A DNA stretch of 35,645 bases. Origin: a virus. Within the stretch, counting starts at the first letter, position 1. Each line of letters opens with the position of its first letter. A model generated the notes under the pieces. The model did not search any database. It was not told the origin of the DNA and worked only from the letters and a program-made list of their open reading frames with translations. This document shows, in pieces, positions 8,233 to 15,941 of this stretch. The stretch spans positions 1-35,645 of IMG/VR virus record IMGVR_UViG_3300019360_000023, one strand, 5' to 3'. The position numbers were made by a program, and so were the translations under genes.

Positions 8233-9329
8233 ACGGGTGCGTCCGTGACGACGTCGGCGGCGCTCACGTTGGCCGCCGCATCCATCAGGTTGTGCGTGCC
8301 GAACGGCACGGCCGCGAAGTCCTTGCCGATATCGGCGTCGGGCGCGGCGTCGTGCCCGAAGCGATACCAGTGCTGGAGCGAGGCCTGCGACTGGTAGCCG
8401 TTCTTCGCGGCGTTCAGGTTGAAGTCGCGGCCGCCGTAGTAGATCGAGCCAATCTCCGCGACCGCTAGCTCGCTCGACCAAAGCGCGAGCGAGTGGATGC
8501 GGCCGGCGAGCTCGCTACCGACGCGCCCCACCGCGATCGCGCGCGCGGTGTCGGTCATCGTGCCGGTCGTGTCCGCGGGCATGCTCGTCGGGGTGAGCAG
8601 CTGCGCGTTCACGTAGACGCGCAGCGGATCGCTCGCCTCCGAGCCATCGAACGCGACCGCGATGCAGCGCCACTGGCTGCGCTGGAGCTGTGCCGCGAAG
8701 CGATGGTTCTTGATCAGCGCGCCGGCCGAGTTGTAGGCGTTCACCTCGAGCGTGTCCGCGGTCCCGGTCTGGCGCGCGAGGATGATCCGGTTGCTGTTGC
8801 CCGCGCCGGCGAAGACCTCGACGAGCCGTCGGTCGATCGTGTCGCTGTCCGCGCGCTTCAGCCACGCGAGGAGCGTCCAGGCGTCTGCAATCCCGACCGT
8901 GGTTTCGCTCGAAGAGAGGCGCTCGCTCGAGCCGTCGAGATCGAGCGAGACGGTCTGCGAGTCGAACGGCGCGTCGGCGGTGCGTACGACCGGCACGAGC
9001 ACCCGGAAGAGCGTCGGCGCCAGCGGGGCCACACGGTAACGGCCCGCCGGCTGCCACACGACAGCGGCCCCGGTAAACGGCTCGTTCACGCCCTGAAACA
9101 CGAGCGACCCCTGGAGCAGCGTCGTGCGCCAGAAGGTCTCGAACGTCGCGAGCTGCGCCGCGCTCATGTGGAACGCGAGCACGTGGCGGTCCTGGCGCGA
9201 ATCGGCCTGGCGCCGCGAGCGCACGCGGCCCGAGAGCGTCTCGGAGTAGTAGGTGCTCGGCGCCGGATCGAGCTCGTAGCCGTCGACCGCGACGTAACTC
9301 GGGAGCGACGCCGGCCAGACCGCCGCCAC
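8229..9329 (-). CDS. Minor tail protein fused to a LamG-like lectin domain
   Basis: 366 residues. The first 95 or so look like the short distal-tail proteins that follow the tape measure gene (lambda M position), with a motif HVLAFHMSAAQLATFETFW. From about residue 123 to 300 the sequence has the pattern of a concanavalin/LamG beta sandwich: SLDLDGSSERLSS, then AWTLLAWLKR, IILARQTG, QWRCIAVAFDGS, and LAGRIHSLALWSSELAVAEI. LamG domains commonly bind glycans, so this subunit may decorate the tail tip with a sugar-binding lobe. It sits between tape measure and DUF1833 genes with a two-base gap and a GTGA overlap. Fold assignment is from sequence pattern only. Confidence 0.75.
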   Translation of the reverse strand: MAAVWPASLPSYVAVDGYELDPAPSTYYSETLSGRVRSRRQADSRQDRHVLAFHMSAAQLATFETFWRTTLLQGSLVFQGVNEPFTGAAVVWQPAGRYRVAPLAPTLFRVLVPVVRTADAPFDSQTVSLDLDGSSERLSSSETTVGIADAWTLLAWLKRADSDTIDRRLVEVFAGAGNSNRIILARQTGTADTLEVNAYNSAGALIKNHRFAAQLQRSQWRCIAVAFDGSEASDPLRVYVNAQLLTPTSMPADTTGTMTDTARAIAVGRVGSELAGRIHSLALWSSELAVAEIGSIYYGGRDFNLNAAKNGYQSQASLQHWYRFGHDAAPDADIGKDFAAVPFGTHNLMDAAANVSAADVVTDAPV

Positions 9330-9331
9330 GC

Positions 9332-11728
9332 TCAGACCTGGCTGCGCGGCGGCAGCTCGCGAAAGTGCCGCGTCATCGACCGCTTCAGCGGACCGCCGCG
9401 CTCCAGCTCGTCGAGCACGATGTTGCGGACGGAGACGTCGAGCTGCAGGCCTTGCGCGGTCGAGCGCGAGCTCACCGAGTCGACCGCAATGGGGGCGCCG
9501 TTGTTGTGCAGGTTGACCGTGATCGGAGCGCCGCCGGCGCCGCCCCCGAGCGAGTCGCGCAGCATGCGCATCGCGCGCGGGCTCTCGAGCGGGAGAAGCA
9601 TCTCGGGCGACCCCGCCTCGGCCGCGATGACACCGACGCCGCCGGGCCGTGGTAGGACCAAGCCTCCCTGGGCGGCGAAGATGTTCCCGAAGCCGCCGCC
9701 TCCGGTGCCGGGAATCGTCGGTATGCCGCCGAACACGCCGGAGAAGATGTTCCCGAGGATCGAGCCGAAGATGCCGCCGAGGCCCCCGCCACCGCCGCCT
9801 CCTCCGCCTCCTCCGCCGCCAGCGCCGATGCCCGCAATCGAGTCGCGCAGCCGGGCGATCAGCGGCTCGAGCACGAGGATCTGGAAGATCACGTCCGCGA
9901 GAGACGCGAGCATGCGCGCGCCCATTTCCTTGAACGCGTCGCCGGCGTCCTGCGATCCCGTAACAAGATCGGTGAAGAGGTCCTGGAAGCCCTGGCTGAA
10001 CGAGTCGAGCGCACGGTCGGCGATCTTCACGAAGTCGCTCGTCTCGGCGAACGCCCGAGCCGCTTCCTTGCGCGCGCGGCCGGCCTGCTCTGCGGTAAGC
10101 GCACCGGCGCGCTCGAGCTCGGCGATCTTCTCGAGCTCCTCGCGGTAGGCCTCCGCGGGTGTCTTGATCTCTTCGAGGATGCGCGTGAGATCGCGCAGGC
10201 TCTCCTGGTAGTACTCAGCCGACGTCACGGCCTCGATCTCGGCGCGCGCCCGTAGCTGTGTCGCCTGCTCGGCCGTGATCCCGCCCTCTCTCTCGAGGTC
10301 GGCGATCTCCTTCAGCGTGCCCGCGTACTCCGCGGCCGGGCCCAGGATCTTCTCGAAGAGGCGCTGCGTCTCGTCCAGGCGCTGGTTGTACTCCTTCACC
10401 GCCTCGGCCTCGGCGTCAGTGAAGGCCTCCTTGCGCCGGAGAGAGAGCAGCTCCTGCGCCTCGGCGAGCGCTTCGGTGCTGCCCTGCGCCTCGCGAACGT
10501 TCTTTGCGTACTCGACCTCGGCCTCGGCGAGCGCGCGGCCGAGCTCGGTGCTCTCGCGCGTCACCGCAATCTGGTCGGTCATCTCTTGGCGAAGATCCGC
10601 GAGCGCCTTGGCGGCCTTCGCGACCTCTTCGACATCGATGGGCGGCGGCGTCGGTACTGGCGCGGTCAGACGCCCGGGCCGACGCGTGTCGATCCGCTCG
10701 CCGATTTCGACCCCGAGCTCGCCGCGCCGGCGTCGCGTGGCGTCGAGCGCAGCCTGCGTGCGCCCTGATAGATCGCTGGGCGCGCGCTTCTCGAGGTCAG
10801 CGATCGAACGATCGAGGTCATCACGCTCGCGGCGCAGGCTGTCGAGGCTTCGCGTGTCGAGGTCCTGCATCCGCTCGACGGCGAGTCCCGTCCACTTCGC
10901 GAGATTCGCCATCTCCTCGGCGATGGCGGTGATTGCCGGCAGGGCGGAGACCACCGACGCCTTGAACTGCAGGTCGAGCACCTTCGCGGCAGCGTCGAAC
11001 TGGTCGGCCGTGTCTGCAGCGCTCCGAACGAGCCCCTCGTCGATCACCGCGCCGGCGTCGCGCGCCTTCCGTGCGAACTCGTCAAGTCCGCGTGATCCCG
11101 AGCGCAGTACGTTGACCATGGCGAGACCGCGCGTCGTGAAGAGCTCGGCGCCGAGCTGCAGACGGCGCGCGGGATCCGCGGTCGCCGCGAGCGCGTCAGC
11201 GACGTCGCGCAGCACGGCCTCCGTCGGGCGCAACGAGCCGTTCGCGTCGCGGATCGAGACGCCAAGCGCCTGGAAGGTCTCGATCGCTTTCTTCTCGCCC
11301 GTGGCCGCGTCCGCGACCGCGACCGAGAGCCGCTGCAGGCCCAGCGTGAGCGCTTCGGGATCGAGGTCCTCGAGCGTCGCCGCGAAGCGGAGCTCCTGGA
11401 GGCCCTCGATCGAGATCCCGAGCCGGTCCGCGGTCGTGGCGAGGTTGTCGAACTCACGGCCAGCGCTGATCGCCGCGTTCGCGATGCTGGCGATCGTGCC
11501 CGCAACCGCGAGTCCACCAAAGCCGATCAGCGTCGCCTTCATGGCACCGAAGCTCTGGTCGAGCGCCTTGAGGCGGCCGATCAGCGACGGAGACGCGAGC
11601 TCCTTCTCGGTCTTCGCGGCGGTGTCTTTCGCCTGAAAGCCGAGCTGCTGCATCTCCTCCCGAAGACGGCGAACGGCATCCGCCGCTTCTTGCGTGCGGA
11701 CGACGATGTCGAGCTGCGCGTCAGCCAT
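9332..11728 (-). CDS. Tape measure protein
   Basis: 798 residues. It has an amphipathic helical N-terminus, a hydrophobic segment near 66-92 (GFGGLAVAGTIASIANAA), long coiled-coil regions (about 280-580) rich in A, E, R and L, and a conserved lambda-type C-terminal part (FSQGFQDLFTDLVTGSQDAG). An unbroken run of 13 glycines follows, then hydrophobic Gly-rich sequence and a C-terminal beta-type tail. By the usual 1.5 angstrom per residue rule, a protein this long implies a tail of about 120 nm. It starts inside the end of the T-part frame of the chaperone pair, the standard gene order. The Gly run is coded mostly by GGC/GGA and may vary between isolates. Confidence 0.92.
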   Translation of the reverse strand: MADAQLDIVVRTQEAADAVRRLREEMQQLGFQAKDTAAKTEKELASPSLIGRLKALDQSFGAMKATLIGFGGLAVAGTIASIANAAISAGREFDNLATTADRLGISIEGLQELRFAATLEDLDPEALTLGLQRLSVAVADAATGEKKAIETFQALGVSIRDANGSLRPTEAVLRDVADALAATADPARRLQLGAELFTTRGLAMVNVLRSGSRGLDEFARKARDAGAVIDEGLVRSAADTADQFDAAAKVLDLQFKASVVSALPAITAIAEEMANLAKWTGLAVERMQDLDTRSLDSLRRERDDLDRSIADLEKRAPSDLSGRTQAALDATRRRRGELGVEIGERIDTRRPGRLTAPVPTPPPIDVEEVAKAAKALADLRQEMTDQIAVTRESTELGRALAEAEVEYAKNVREAQGSTEALAEAQELLSLRRKEAFTDAEAEAVKEYNQRLDETQRLFEKILGPAAEYAGTLKEIADLEREGGITAEQATQLRARAEIEAVTSAEYYQESLRDLTRILEEIKTPAEAYREELEKIAELERAGALTAEQAGRARKEAARAFAETSDFVKIADRALDSFSQGFQDLFTDLVTGSQDAGDAFKEMGARMLASLADVIFQILVLEPLIARLRDSIAGIGAGGGGGGGGGGGGGLGGIFGSILGNIFSGVFGGIPTIPGTGGGGFGNIFAAQGGLVLPRPGGVGVIAAEAGSPEMLLPLESPRAMRMLRDSLGGGAGGAPITVNLHNNGAPIAVDSVSSRSTAQGLQLDVSVRNIVLDELERGGPLKRSMTRHFRELPPRSQV

Positions 11729-12065
11729 TCGGACGCTCCGGCTCGCTTCTCATGCGCGCGAGGTAGACGCGGTCGATGCGGTGGACGAGGCGGGCGAGCT
11801 GCTCGCGCTCTTCTGGATCTTCCAGGGAAACGAGCCGGCAGTAGGCCTCGATCTCCGAAAGCGGGATCGCGCCGGCACCGCCGAAGTGAACGGCGCGCGA
11901 ATCCGAGAGCGCTGCGAATGCGGACCAGGCCACCTGGGGAAGGCCCGGCGAGATCTTCGGCTCCTCGTCGAGCTCCGGGACGGGCATGCCTTCACGGCGC
12001 AGCTCGCGGAGCCAGGCCTCCGCCTCGCCCACGCGCAGCTTCCATGCGAGCAGCGCCTCTAGGCT
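11721..12065 (-). CDS. Tail assembly chaperone, T extension made by -1 frameshift
   Basis: 114 codons open in the -1 frame relative to the G-like gene. No convincing independent start is seen: the open frame upstream to 12269 is a shadow of the G-like gene. If ribosomes slip on GGGAAAA at 12065-12071, the product is a 246-residue fusion (132 from G, 114 from this frame). The sequence (SLEALLAWKLRVGEAEAWL, then acidic and helical, ending near LVHRIDRVYLARM) is typical of T-type extensions that coat the tape measure protein before the tube forms. It ends eight bases inside the tape measure start. Frameshift is inferred from the perfect slippery heptamer, frame relation and gene order. Confidence 0.8.
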   Translation of the reverse strand, partial: SLEALLAWKLRVGEAEAWLRELRREGMPVPELDEEPKISPGLPQVAWSAFAALSDSRAVHFGGAGAIPLSEIEAYCRLVSLEDPEEREQLARLVHRIDRVYLARMRSEPERPNG

Positions 12066-12460
12066 TTTCCCGCGGCGTCCTCCGCGCGCGTGCGGAAGTG
12101 GCGTAGCTGGCGCGAGCTCGCGAGCACCCAGTCCGCGAATCGCGGGCAGGTGCGCAGCACGTCGAGCGCGGCATCGCGCGAGAATTTCAGCTCCTGGTCG
12201 CCGTCTTTCATGCCGCGCCAGTCGAGCAGCACGCTGCCGGTAAGCGATTCGATCTCGGCGTGCGCCCACTGGGCAGCGACGTCGGCATCCGTGTCCGGTC
12301 CCCTCTTCTCACTGACGAGCGGGAGCGTCGCGCGCGCGAGCGCGAAGGCATGCCGCGGGTTTCGGTACGCCGCGATCTTCACCTCGGTCTCGTCGTCGAA
12401 GCGCAGCCACGTGCCGTCGGCGTAAAGGTCCGGATCGACCTTTTCGTTGCGGATGTCCAA
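12059..12460 (-). CDS. Tail assembly chaperone G-like protein
   Basis: 133 residues, ATG at 12460, stop TAG at 12059-12061. It begins MDIRNEKVDPDLYADGTWLR, a form common in phage tail chaperones, and has mixed alpha/beta sequence with no enzyme motif. It lies directly upstream of the tape measure gene and ends with codons GCG GGA AAA GCC TAG, which contain a -1 slippery heptamer. The plain termination product is the G equivalent; the frameshifted one is GT. A plus-strand lipoprotein gene separates it from the next tail gene upstream (ending at 12920), so it may depend on readthrough across that insertion. Confidence 0.85.
   Translation of the reverse strand: MDIRNEKVDPDLYADGTWLRFDDETEVKIAAYRNPRHAFALARATLPLVSEKRGPDTDADVAAQWAHAEIESLTGSVLLDWRGMKDGDQELKFSRDAALDVLRTCPRFADWVLASSRQLRHFRTRAEDAAGKA
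12065..12071 (-). other. Programmed -1 frameshift slippery site GGGAAAA
   Basis: On the minus strand the zero-frame codons are GCG GGA AAA GCC TAG, so the heptamer G GGA AAA fits X XXY YYZ exactly. A shift of -1 continues as AGC CTA GAG into a 114-codon open frame, whereas the zero frame stops one codon later. Lambda uses GGGAAAG at the same place. A short downstream stem (CTCGC with GCGAG) could stimulate slipping but is weak. Confidence 0.8.
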
Positions 12461-12508
12461 GCGGGTTCTCTCCTGTGCGTGCAGCTAACGATGTTACGGT
12501 CCGCAACG

Positions 12509-12916
12509 ATGCGTTACGTGAGTACCCGCCTGGCCGCGATCGCGTGCAGCCTCCTCGGCTGCGTGTCGCTCGATCTCGGAGCGCCGAACCCAAGCGAGCT
12601 GCTGCGCGTGCACAAGGAGATCTGCATCGGGCACGACATCACCGTCGCCTGCGCGTATCGGCTCGTGCCGGGCGACTACCAGAAGCAAGGCGAGGACGCG
12701 GAGTCGGAGTTCTTCCTTCCCGCCCACACCGAGCAGGGTGGAGCCATTGTCGTCGGCGCGATGGTCGACGTGGCCCAAGCGATCCAAGCGCACAAAGACC
12801 GCTCGAAGCTCTGCATTGTGACCGGGTTTCGTCTCCCGGTCTGCCGCGATTGGGAGCGCACGGGAAGGCGAGAGCAACCCATCGGGGACCGTGCAGAGCG
12901 CGTTAGCGAGCGCTGA
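12509..12916 (+). CDS. Predicted lipoprotein, reverse-strand moron in tail operon
   Basis: 135 residues on the strand opposite to every surrounding gene. From the ATG at 12509 the N-terminus has basic residues, a hydrophobic core and the lipobox LLGC with Cys18; an in-frame ATG at 12491 is an alternative start with a longer n-region. Neither has a clear ribosome site. The mature part holds four more cysteines (CIGHD, VACAY, LCIV, VCRDW), which could form two disulfides in the periplasm or at the surface. It fills 459 bases with no credible minus-strand gene between the G-like gene and the completion protein, which is how morons appear. Phage lipoproteins of this kind often block superinfection by binding receptors, but that role is inference. 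Confidence 0.7.
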   Translation: MRYVSTRLAAIACSLLGCVSLDLGAPNPSELLRVHKEICIGHDITVACAYRLVPGDYQKQGEDAESEFFLPAHTEQGGAIVVGAMVDVAQAIQAHKDRSKLCIVTGFRLPVCRDWERTGRREQPIGDRAERVSER

Positions 12917-12919
12917 GGC

Positions 12920-13315
12920 TCACAGCCCAAAGATCTCTGCCTCGATCGCTGCGAACACCTGCTCGACGAATGCCGCCGGCGCCTGGCGCGAGTGTCCGTC
13001 GTTCAGCGGCCGGATGTACGGCACGTTGTTACTGACGTGGATCTCGTCGCCGAGCTTGAACGACCCCAGGCGCACCGTCCCTGCCGGCACGCCAAGCGGG
13101 TTCGAGTAGCCCGCGCGGTGATCCTTGAACTCAGGATTCGGTGCGCCGACCTCGACGTTCCAGGAGTCCTTCGCGGCGCCGCTGTCGACCGGCGTGCGCA
13201 GCGCGACGTCTTCCCAGAAGCGGATCACGAAGCGCTTGATGCGGTCGACCGCGCGCCCCTCCTCCGTGAAGAGCCAGGCGTCGAGCTGGCGCGCGAACTC
13301 GGGCGCGCTCGCCAT
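12920..13315 (-). CDS. Tail completion / HK97 gp10-like protein
   Basis: 131 residues. The pattern of a helical N-terminus (MASAPEFARQLDAWLF), then TPVDSGAAKDSWNVEVG, a short turn, and NNVPYIRPLNDGHSRQAPAAF is characteristic of HK97 gp10 / lambda Z-type proteins that cap the tail at the head-tail interface. TPVDTG followed by N..PYA..LE.G is the usual signature; here it reads TPVDSG and VPYIRPLNDG. Its ATG overlaps the stop of the tail tube gene by one base. The position after the tube gene, not before the terminator, is unusual. The longer open frame reaching to 14656 is a shadow of the tube gene. Confidence 0.8.
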   Translation of the reverse strand: MASAPEFARQLDAWLFTEEGRAVDRIKRFVIRFWEDVALRTPVDSGAAKDSWNVEVGAPNPEFKDHRAGYSNPLGVPAGTVRLGSFKLGDEIHVSNNVPYIRPLNDGHSRQAPAAFVEQVFAAIEAEIFGL

Positions 13316-14535
13316 TAGGTGAGCTTCGCGATCAGGTCGATCTGGATCGTGTGCGGATCCGCGGGCTCGACGGTCGCGTTCACGATCGCCGCGAAATTGT
13401 ACCGCTCGAGGACGTCGCTGTTGATCTGGATGCCGTCCGGCGCGCCGTCCATCAGGTTCACGCTCGGCAGGGTGACGGCGACCAGGTTCCCCGTGCCGTC
13501 GACGCCGGCGAACTGGATCGCAATGAGGGTGTGCGCCTTCAGCACGTCCAGGAAGTCCGCGCGGCTTGTGAAGTACGCCTCGATCGACCCACCCGGCGCC
13601 ACGCTGCCGTGGTTGATCCCAGCCGGGAACTTCGACGCGATCTGGTCGAGCGCGCGCAGGTTGTTGTTGATGTTCAGCGCGAGCGAGCGCACGCCTGTCG
13701 CGATCGCAGCGCCGTTCTTGAAAATGCGCGCGACGTTCGAAGAAGCGCTGAGCGAGGGCGCGAGACCCGCCGCGGTCGTGCCGCCGCTGAAGATCGTTGC
13801 GCCGGCAGGCGTCATCTCCTTGCCCTGGAATGCGAATGTCATCTGGCCGATCTGCTTCGCGGTCAGGGAGAAGCCGAGCGTGCCCACGCGCAGACCGGTG
13901 CCCGAGAGGAACTGCGTGATGTCGAGGTGCGCCTGCTCGACGGAGAACTGGTTCTTCGTCTCGTCGGTGCCGTCGCGGAACATGCGCGCCGAATACTTCT
14001 CGCTGCCCGTCCCGGTGTGATTCGCCCAGTTCTTCGAGGCACCGAGAAAGCTGATGCCGGGGCTCTTGATCTGGAGGACCAACGCGGTCACCGCTCCGGC
14101 GCCGTCGGCGATCTGCCAAAAGCCGTCGTTCACGGTGTCGAGGATCGCGACCCACATCCCCGGCTTCGCGCCGTCGGTGACGAACGAGCCGGCCGAGCGC
14201 GTGAAGGTGTTCGGCGATCCCGTCGCGGCCGTCGCGTTGAGCGTCACCGCCGCGATCTGCTGCTTCGCGCGCAGCATCGCGCCTTCGATCAGGTCGAAGA
14301 AGTTCGGCTCGTAGAGGAGCTCGCTTCCGACGTTGAAGGCTGCGCCCTGCCCGACTTCGACGATCGCCTCGACCTTGCGGTCGCTGCGCAGCAGCTGCGA
14401 CTGCACGCTCTCTTTGACGGGGTCGAGCTTGCCGGTCGTGACGCGCAGCACCTGCCCATTCGGCGATCCCGGGGTCGTGCCCCACGTGGTCTCGCGGATG
14501 TACCGGAAGTCGACGCGGTTGCCCTGACCCGGCAT
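13315..14535 (-). CDS. Major tail tube protein
   Basis: 406 residues. It opens MPGQGNRVDFRYIRETTWGT, a beginning I recognise from long phage tail tube proteins, and is beta-rich throughout. Residues about 107-150 contain the module FTRSAGSFVTDGAKPGMWV, also present twice in the J-like protein; it is probably a surface or insertion domain. It is the largest protein between the terminator and tape measure genes, as expected for the tube subunit. The last part (VEPADPHTIQIDLIAKL) resembles the C-terminal strand used for ring stacking, by analogy only. It ends one base inside the completion gene. Confidence 0.85.
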   Translation of the reverse strand: MPGQGNRVDFRYIRETTWGTTPGSPNGQVLRVTTGKLDPVKESVQSQLLRSDRKVEAIVEVGQGAAFNVGSELLYEPNFFDLIEGAMLRAKQQIAAVTLNATAATGSPNTFTRSAGSFVTDGAKPGMWVAILDTVNDGFWQIADGAGAVTALVLQIKSPGISFLGASKNWANHTGTGSEKYSARMFRDGTDETKNQFSVEQAHLDITQFLSGTGLRVGTLGFSLTAKQIGQMTFAFQGKEMTPAGATIFSGGTTAAGLAPSLSASSNVARIFKNGAAIATGVRSLALNINNNLRALDQIASKFPAGINHGSVAPGGSIEAYFTSRADFLDVLKAHTLIAIQFAGVDGTGNLVAVTLPSVNLMDGAPDGIQINSDVLERYNFAAIVNATVEPADPHTIQIDLIAKLT

Positions 14536-14544
14536 GAAGGCCTC

Positions 14545-14793
14545 CTAGTTCAGGCTCGCCGCCTGTCGGATGAGCGACTCGTACTTGCCCGCGCGGTTGC
14601 GCAGCGCGTTCGCGCCGCAGCGCGCGACCTGTCCGTGCCACCAGCCCCAGTCCCACCCGACGGCCTGATAACTAGGTGACCATCCTTGCTGGCACAGCTG
14701 GCAGGCATGCGGGATCGAGAAGAGCAGCTCATCGAGGCGCGCCCTCGCCTCGTCGGCGCTGATCGCTTCGTTCACCGGGTCGACGTGGTTCAT
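14545..14793 (-). CDS. Small Trp- and Cys-containing hypothetical protein
   Basis: 82 residues from the ATG at 14793, overlapping the preceding stop as ATGA. It has an acidic helical N-terminus (about 1-25), the motif CQLCQQG, then a tryptophan-rich stretch (VGWDWGWWHGQVARC). Three cysteines might bind a metal. The gene sits between tail terminator and tail tube genes. It is not recognised. The longer frame reaching to 15189 is an Arg-rich shadow. Confidence 0.65.
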   Translation of the reverse strand: MNHVDPVNEAISADEARARLDELLFSIPHACQLCQQGWSPSYQAVGWDWGWWHGQVARCGANALRNRAGKYESLIRQAASLN

Positions 14794-15551
14794 GCGCCGT
14801 CCGCCCGGAAGTCGACGCCGTTCAGCAGGAGAAGCGGCACCGCCGCGCCGCCCGGGCCCTCGTAGAGGATCCGGCCATCGGTCTTCACGCGAATTGATTC
14901 GTTCCCGGCCTTGAGCAGGAGCTCGGTCGCAGGCCGCGCGTAGCTCGGAAGCGCGTTCGCGAGCGAGACGATCTCCGCGCCGTTCGCGACTGCGATCGCG
15001 TTCGAGTGGATCACGCCGCGCAGCCGAGTGACGCCGAGGCTCACGAGGTAGGCGGCGGTCGCCTCCGCGCCGCCTGCATGCACCCAGGGCGAGGCGAGCA
15101 TGAGCGCCGTGTAGGTGAGCGGCACGGCGGCGCCTCCGGCGACGTCGACGTCGCGCTCGAACGCGACGGCGAGGTTCAGCTGCATCCACTCGCCGTCTTC
15201 ACGCTGCGCCGCGATCGATGGCGTTCCGAAGCGGATCAGCCCCGAGGTGCCGAGCTGCGCGGTGCGCGCGGCGAGGAAGATCGCGGCCGCGCTGTCGGCG
15301 AGTGACCGTGCGCGCTGCGTCCCGAGCTGAAGCGGCGCGAAAACCTGGACGACGATCACGCCGGAGAAGCGGTGCGTGTACTCGTTCAGGAAGATCTGAG
15401 CGCCGGCCGCGTCGCGAATGAAGAGCGAGGCCCACTCGGTCTGGCGGTTCGGGCGCGGCTGTCCCTCGAAGTAGGCCGGCACGCCGGTTACCGCCCAGCC
15501 CGCCTCGAAGAGCTCCTCGATCGCACGGCGCGTGTCGGCGAAGCCCGCCAT
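14790..15551 (-). CDS. Tail terminator-like protein with extra C-terminal domain
   Basis: 253 residues. The first 135 fit tail terminator proteins (lambda U-type): helix RRAIEELFEAGWA, then strands with PNRQTEWASLFIRD and HRFSGVIVVQVFAP, a helix RARSLADSAAAIF, and a final EWMQLNLAVAFERD. That fold caps the tail tube with a hexameric ring before head joining. The remaining 115 residues (from about 140) are an additional beta-type segment rich in A, L and G with the end GPGGAAVPLLLLNG; its role is unknown. It lies between the head-closure and tail tube genes, the usual place. Translation of the 82-residue gene below is coupled by ATGA. Confidence 0.75.
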   Translation of the reverse strand: MAGFADTRRAIEELFEAGWAVTGVPAYFEGQPRPNRQTEWASLFIRDAAGAQIFLNEYTHRFSGVIVVQVFAPLQLGTQRARSLADSAAAIFLAARTAQLGTSGLIRFGTPSIAAQREDGEWMQLNLAVAFERDVDVAGGAAVPLTYTALMLASPWVHAGGAEATAAYLVSLGVTRLRGVIHSNAIAVANGAEIVSLANALPSYARPATELLLKAGNESIRVKTDGRILYEGPGGAAVPLLLLNGVDFRADGA

Positions 15552-15563
15552 ACGCGCTCCTTG

Positions 15564-15938
15564 TTACTGCGGCTCGCGCATCTGGATGATCAGGACCGCC
15601 TTCGTGGGGTCCTCGTCGATGTGCACCGGCACCCAGGTCTTCCCGGACCAGACGATCCGGTCGTTCAGCTTCGGCGCGAGCGCGATCGAAGCCGCAGCGG
15701 CGGCCGCCTCGAGCGCGAGCCGCTCGATCACGAGCTGTCGATCGCCGGTCCGGATCCGGATCCCGTCGACTTGGCGATCGCGGTAGGCGACGACGAAGGC
15801 CTTTGCCGCGAGATCGGTGTAGGGCTGCGCAACGGCGCCGGTCGCGGTGTTGTAGGAGCTCGTGCCCGCGACGCGGTACGTGATCGACTCGGTGAGATCC
15901 GCGAGCCTCGCGAACGCGGTCTTCACATTGAGCGCCAC
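15564..15938 (-). CDS. Head closure / head-tail joining protein
   Basis: 124 residues with SITYRVAGTSSYNTATGAV near the start, a helix around 40-50, a beta strand pair and WVPVHIDEDPTKAVLIIQMR at the end. Small beta-barrel head-closure proteins (lambda FII or SPP1 gp16 type) have this size and this order of a tunable loop followed by strands. The gene lies directly before the terminator gene, the expected position. Twelve bases separate the two genes, containing a GAGCG-type weak ribosome site. Family is inferred from position and pattern. Confidence 0.6.
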   Translation of the reverse strand: MALNVKTAFARLADLTESITYRVAGTSSYNTATGAVAQPYTDLAAKAFVVAYRDRQVDGIRIRTGDRQLVIERLALEAAAAAASIALAPKLNDRIVWSGKTWVPVHIDEDPTKAVLIIQMREPQ

Positions 15939-15941
15939 GGC

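Noticed and set aside
12494-12877. 127-codon minus-strand open frame opposite the lipoprotein
   Set aside because: The plus frame has a signal peptide and lipobox and a normal composition; the minus frame has neither a ribosome site nor a recognisable pattern, although it would keep the operon unbroken.
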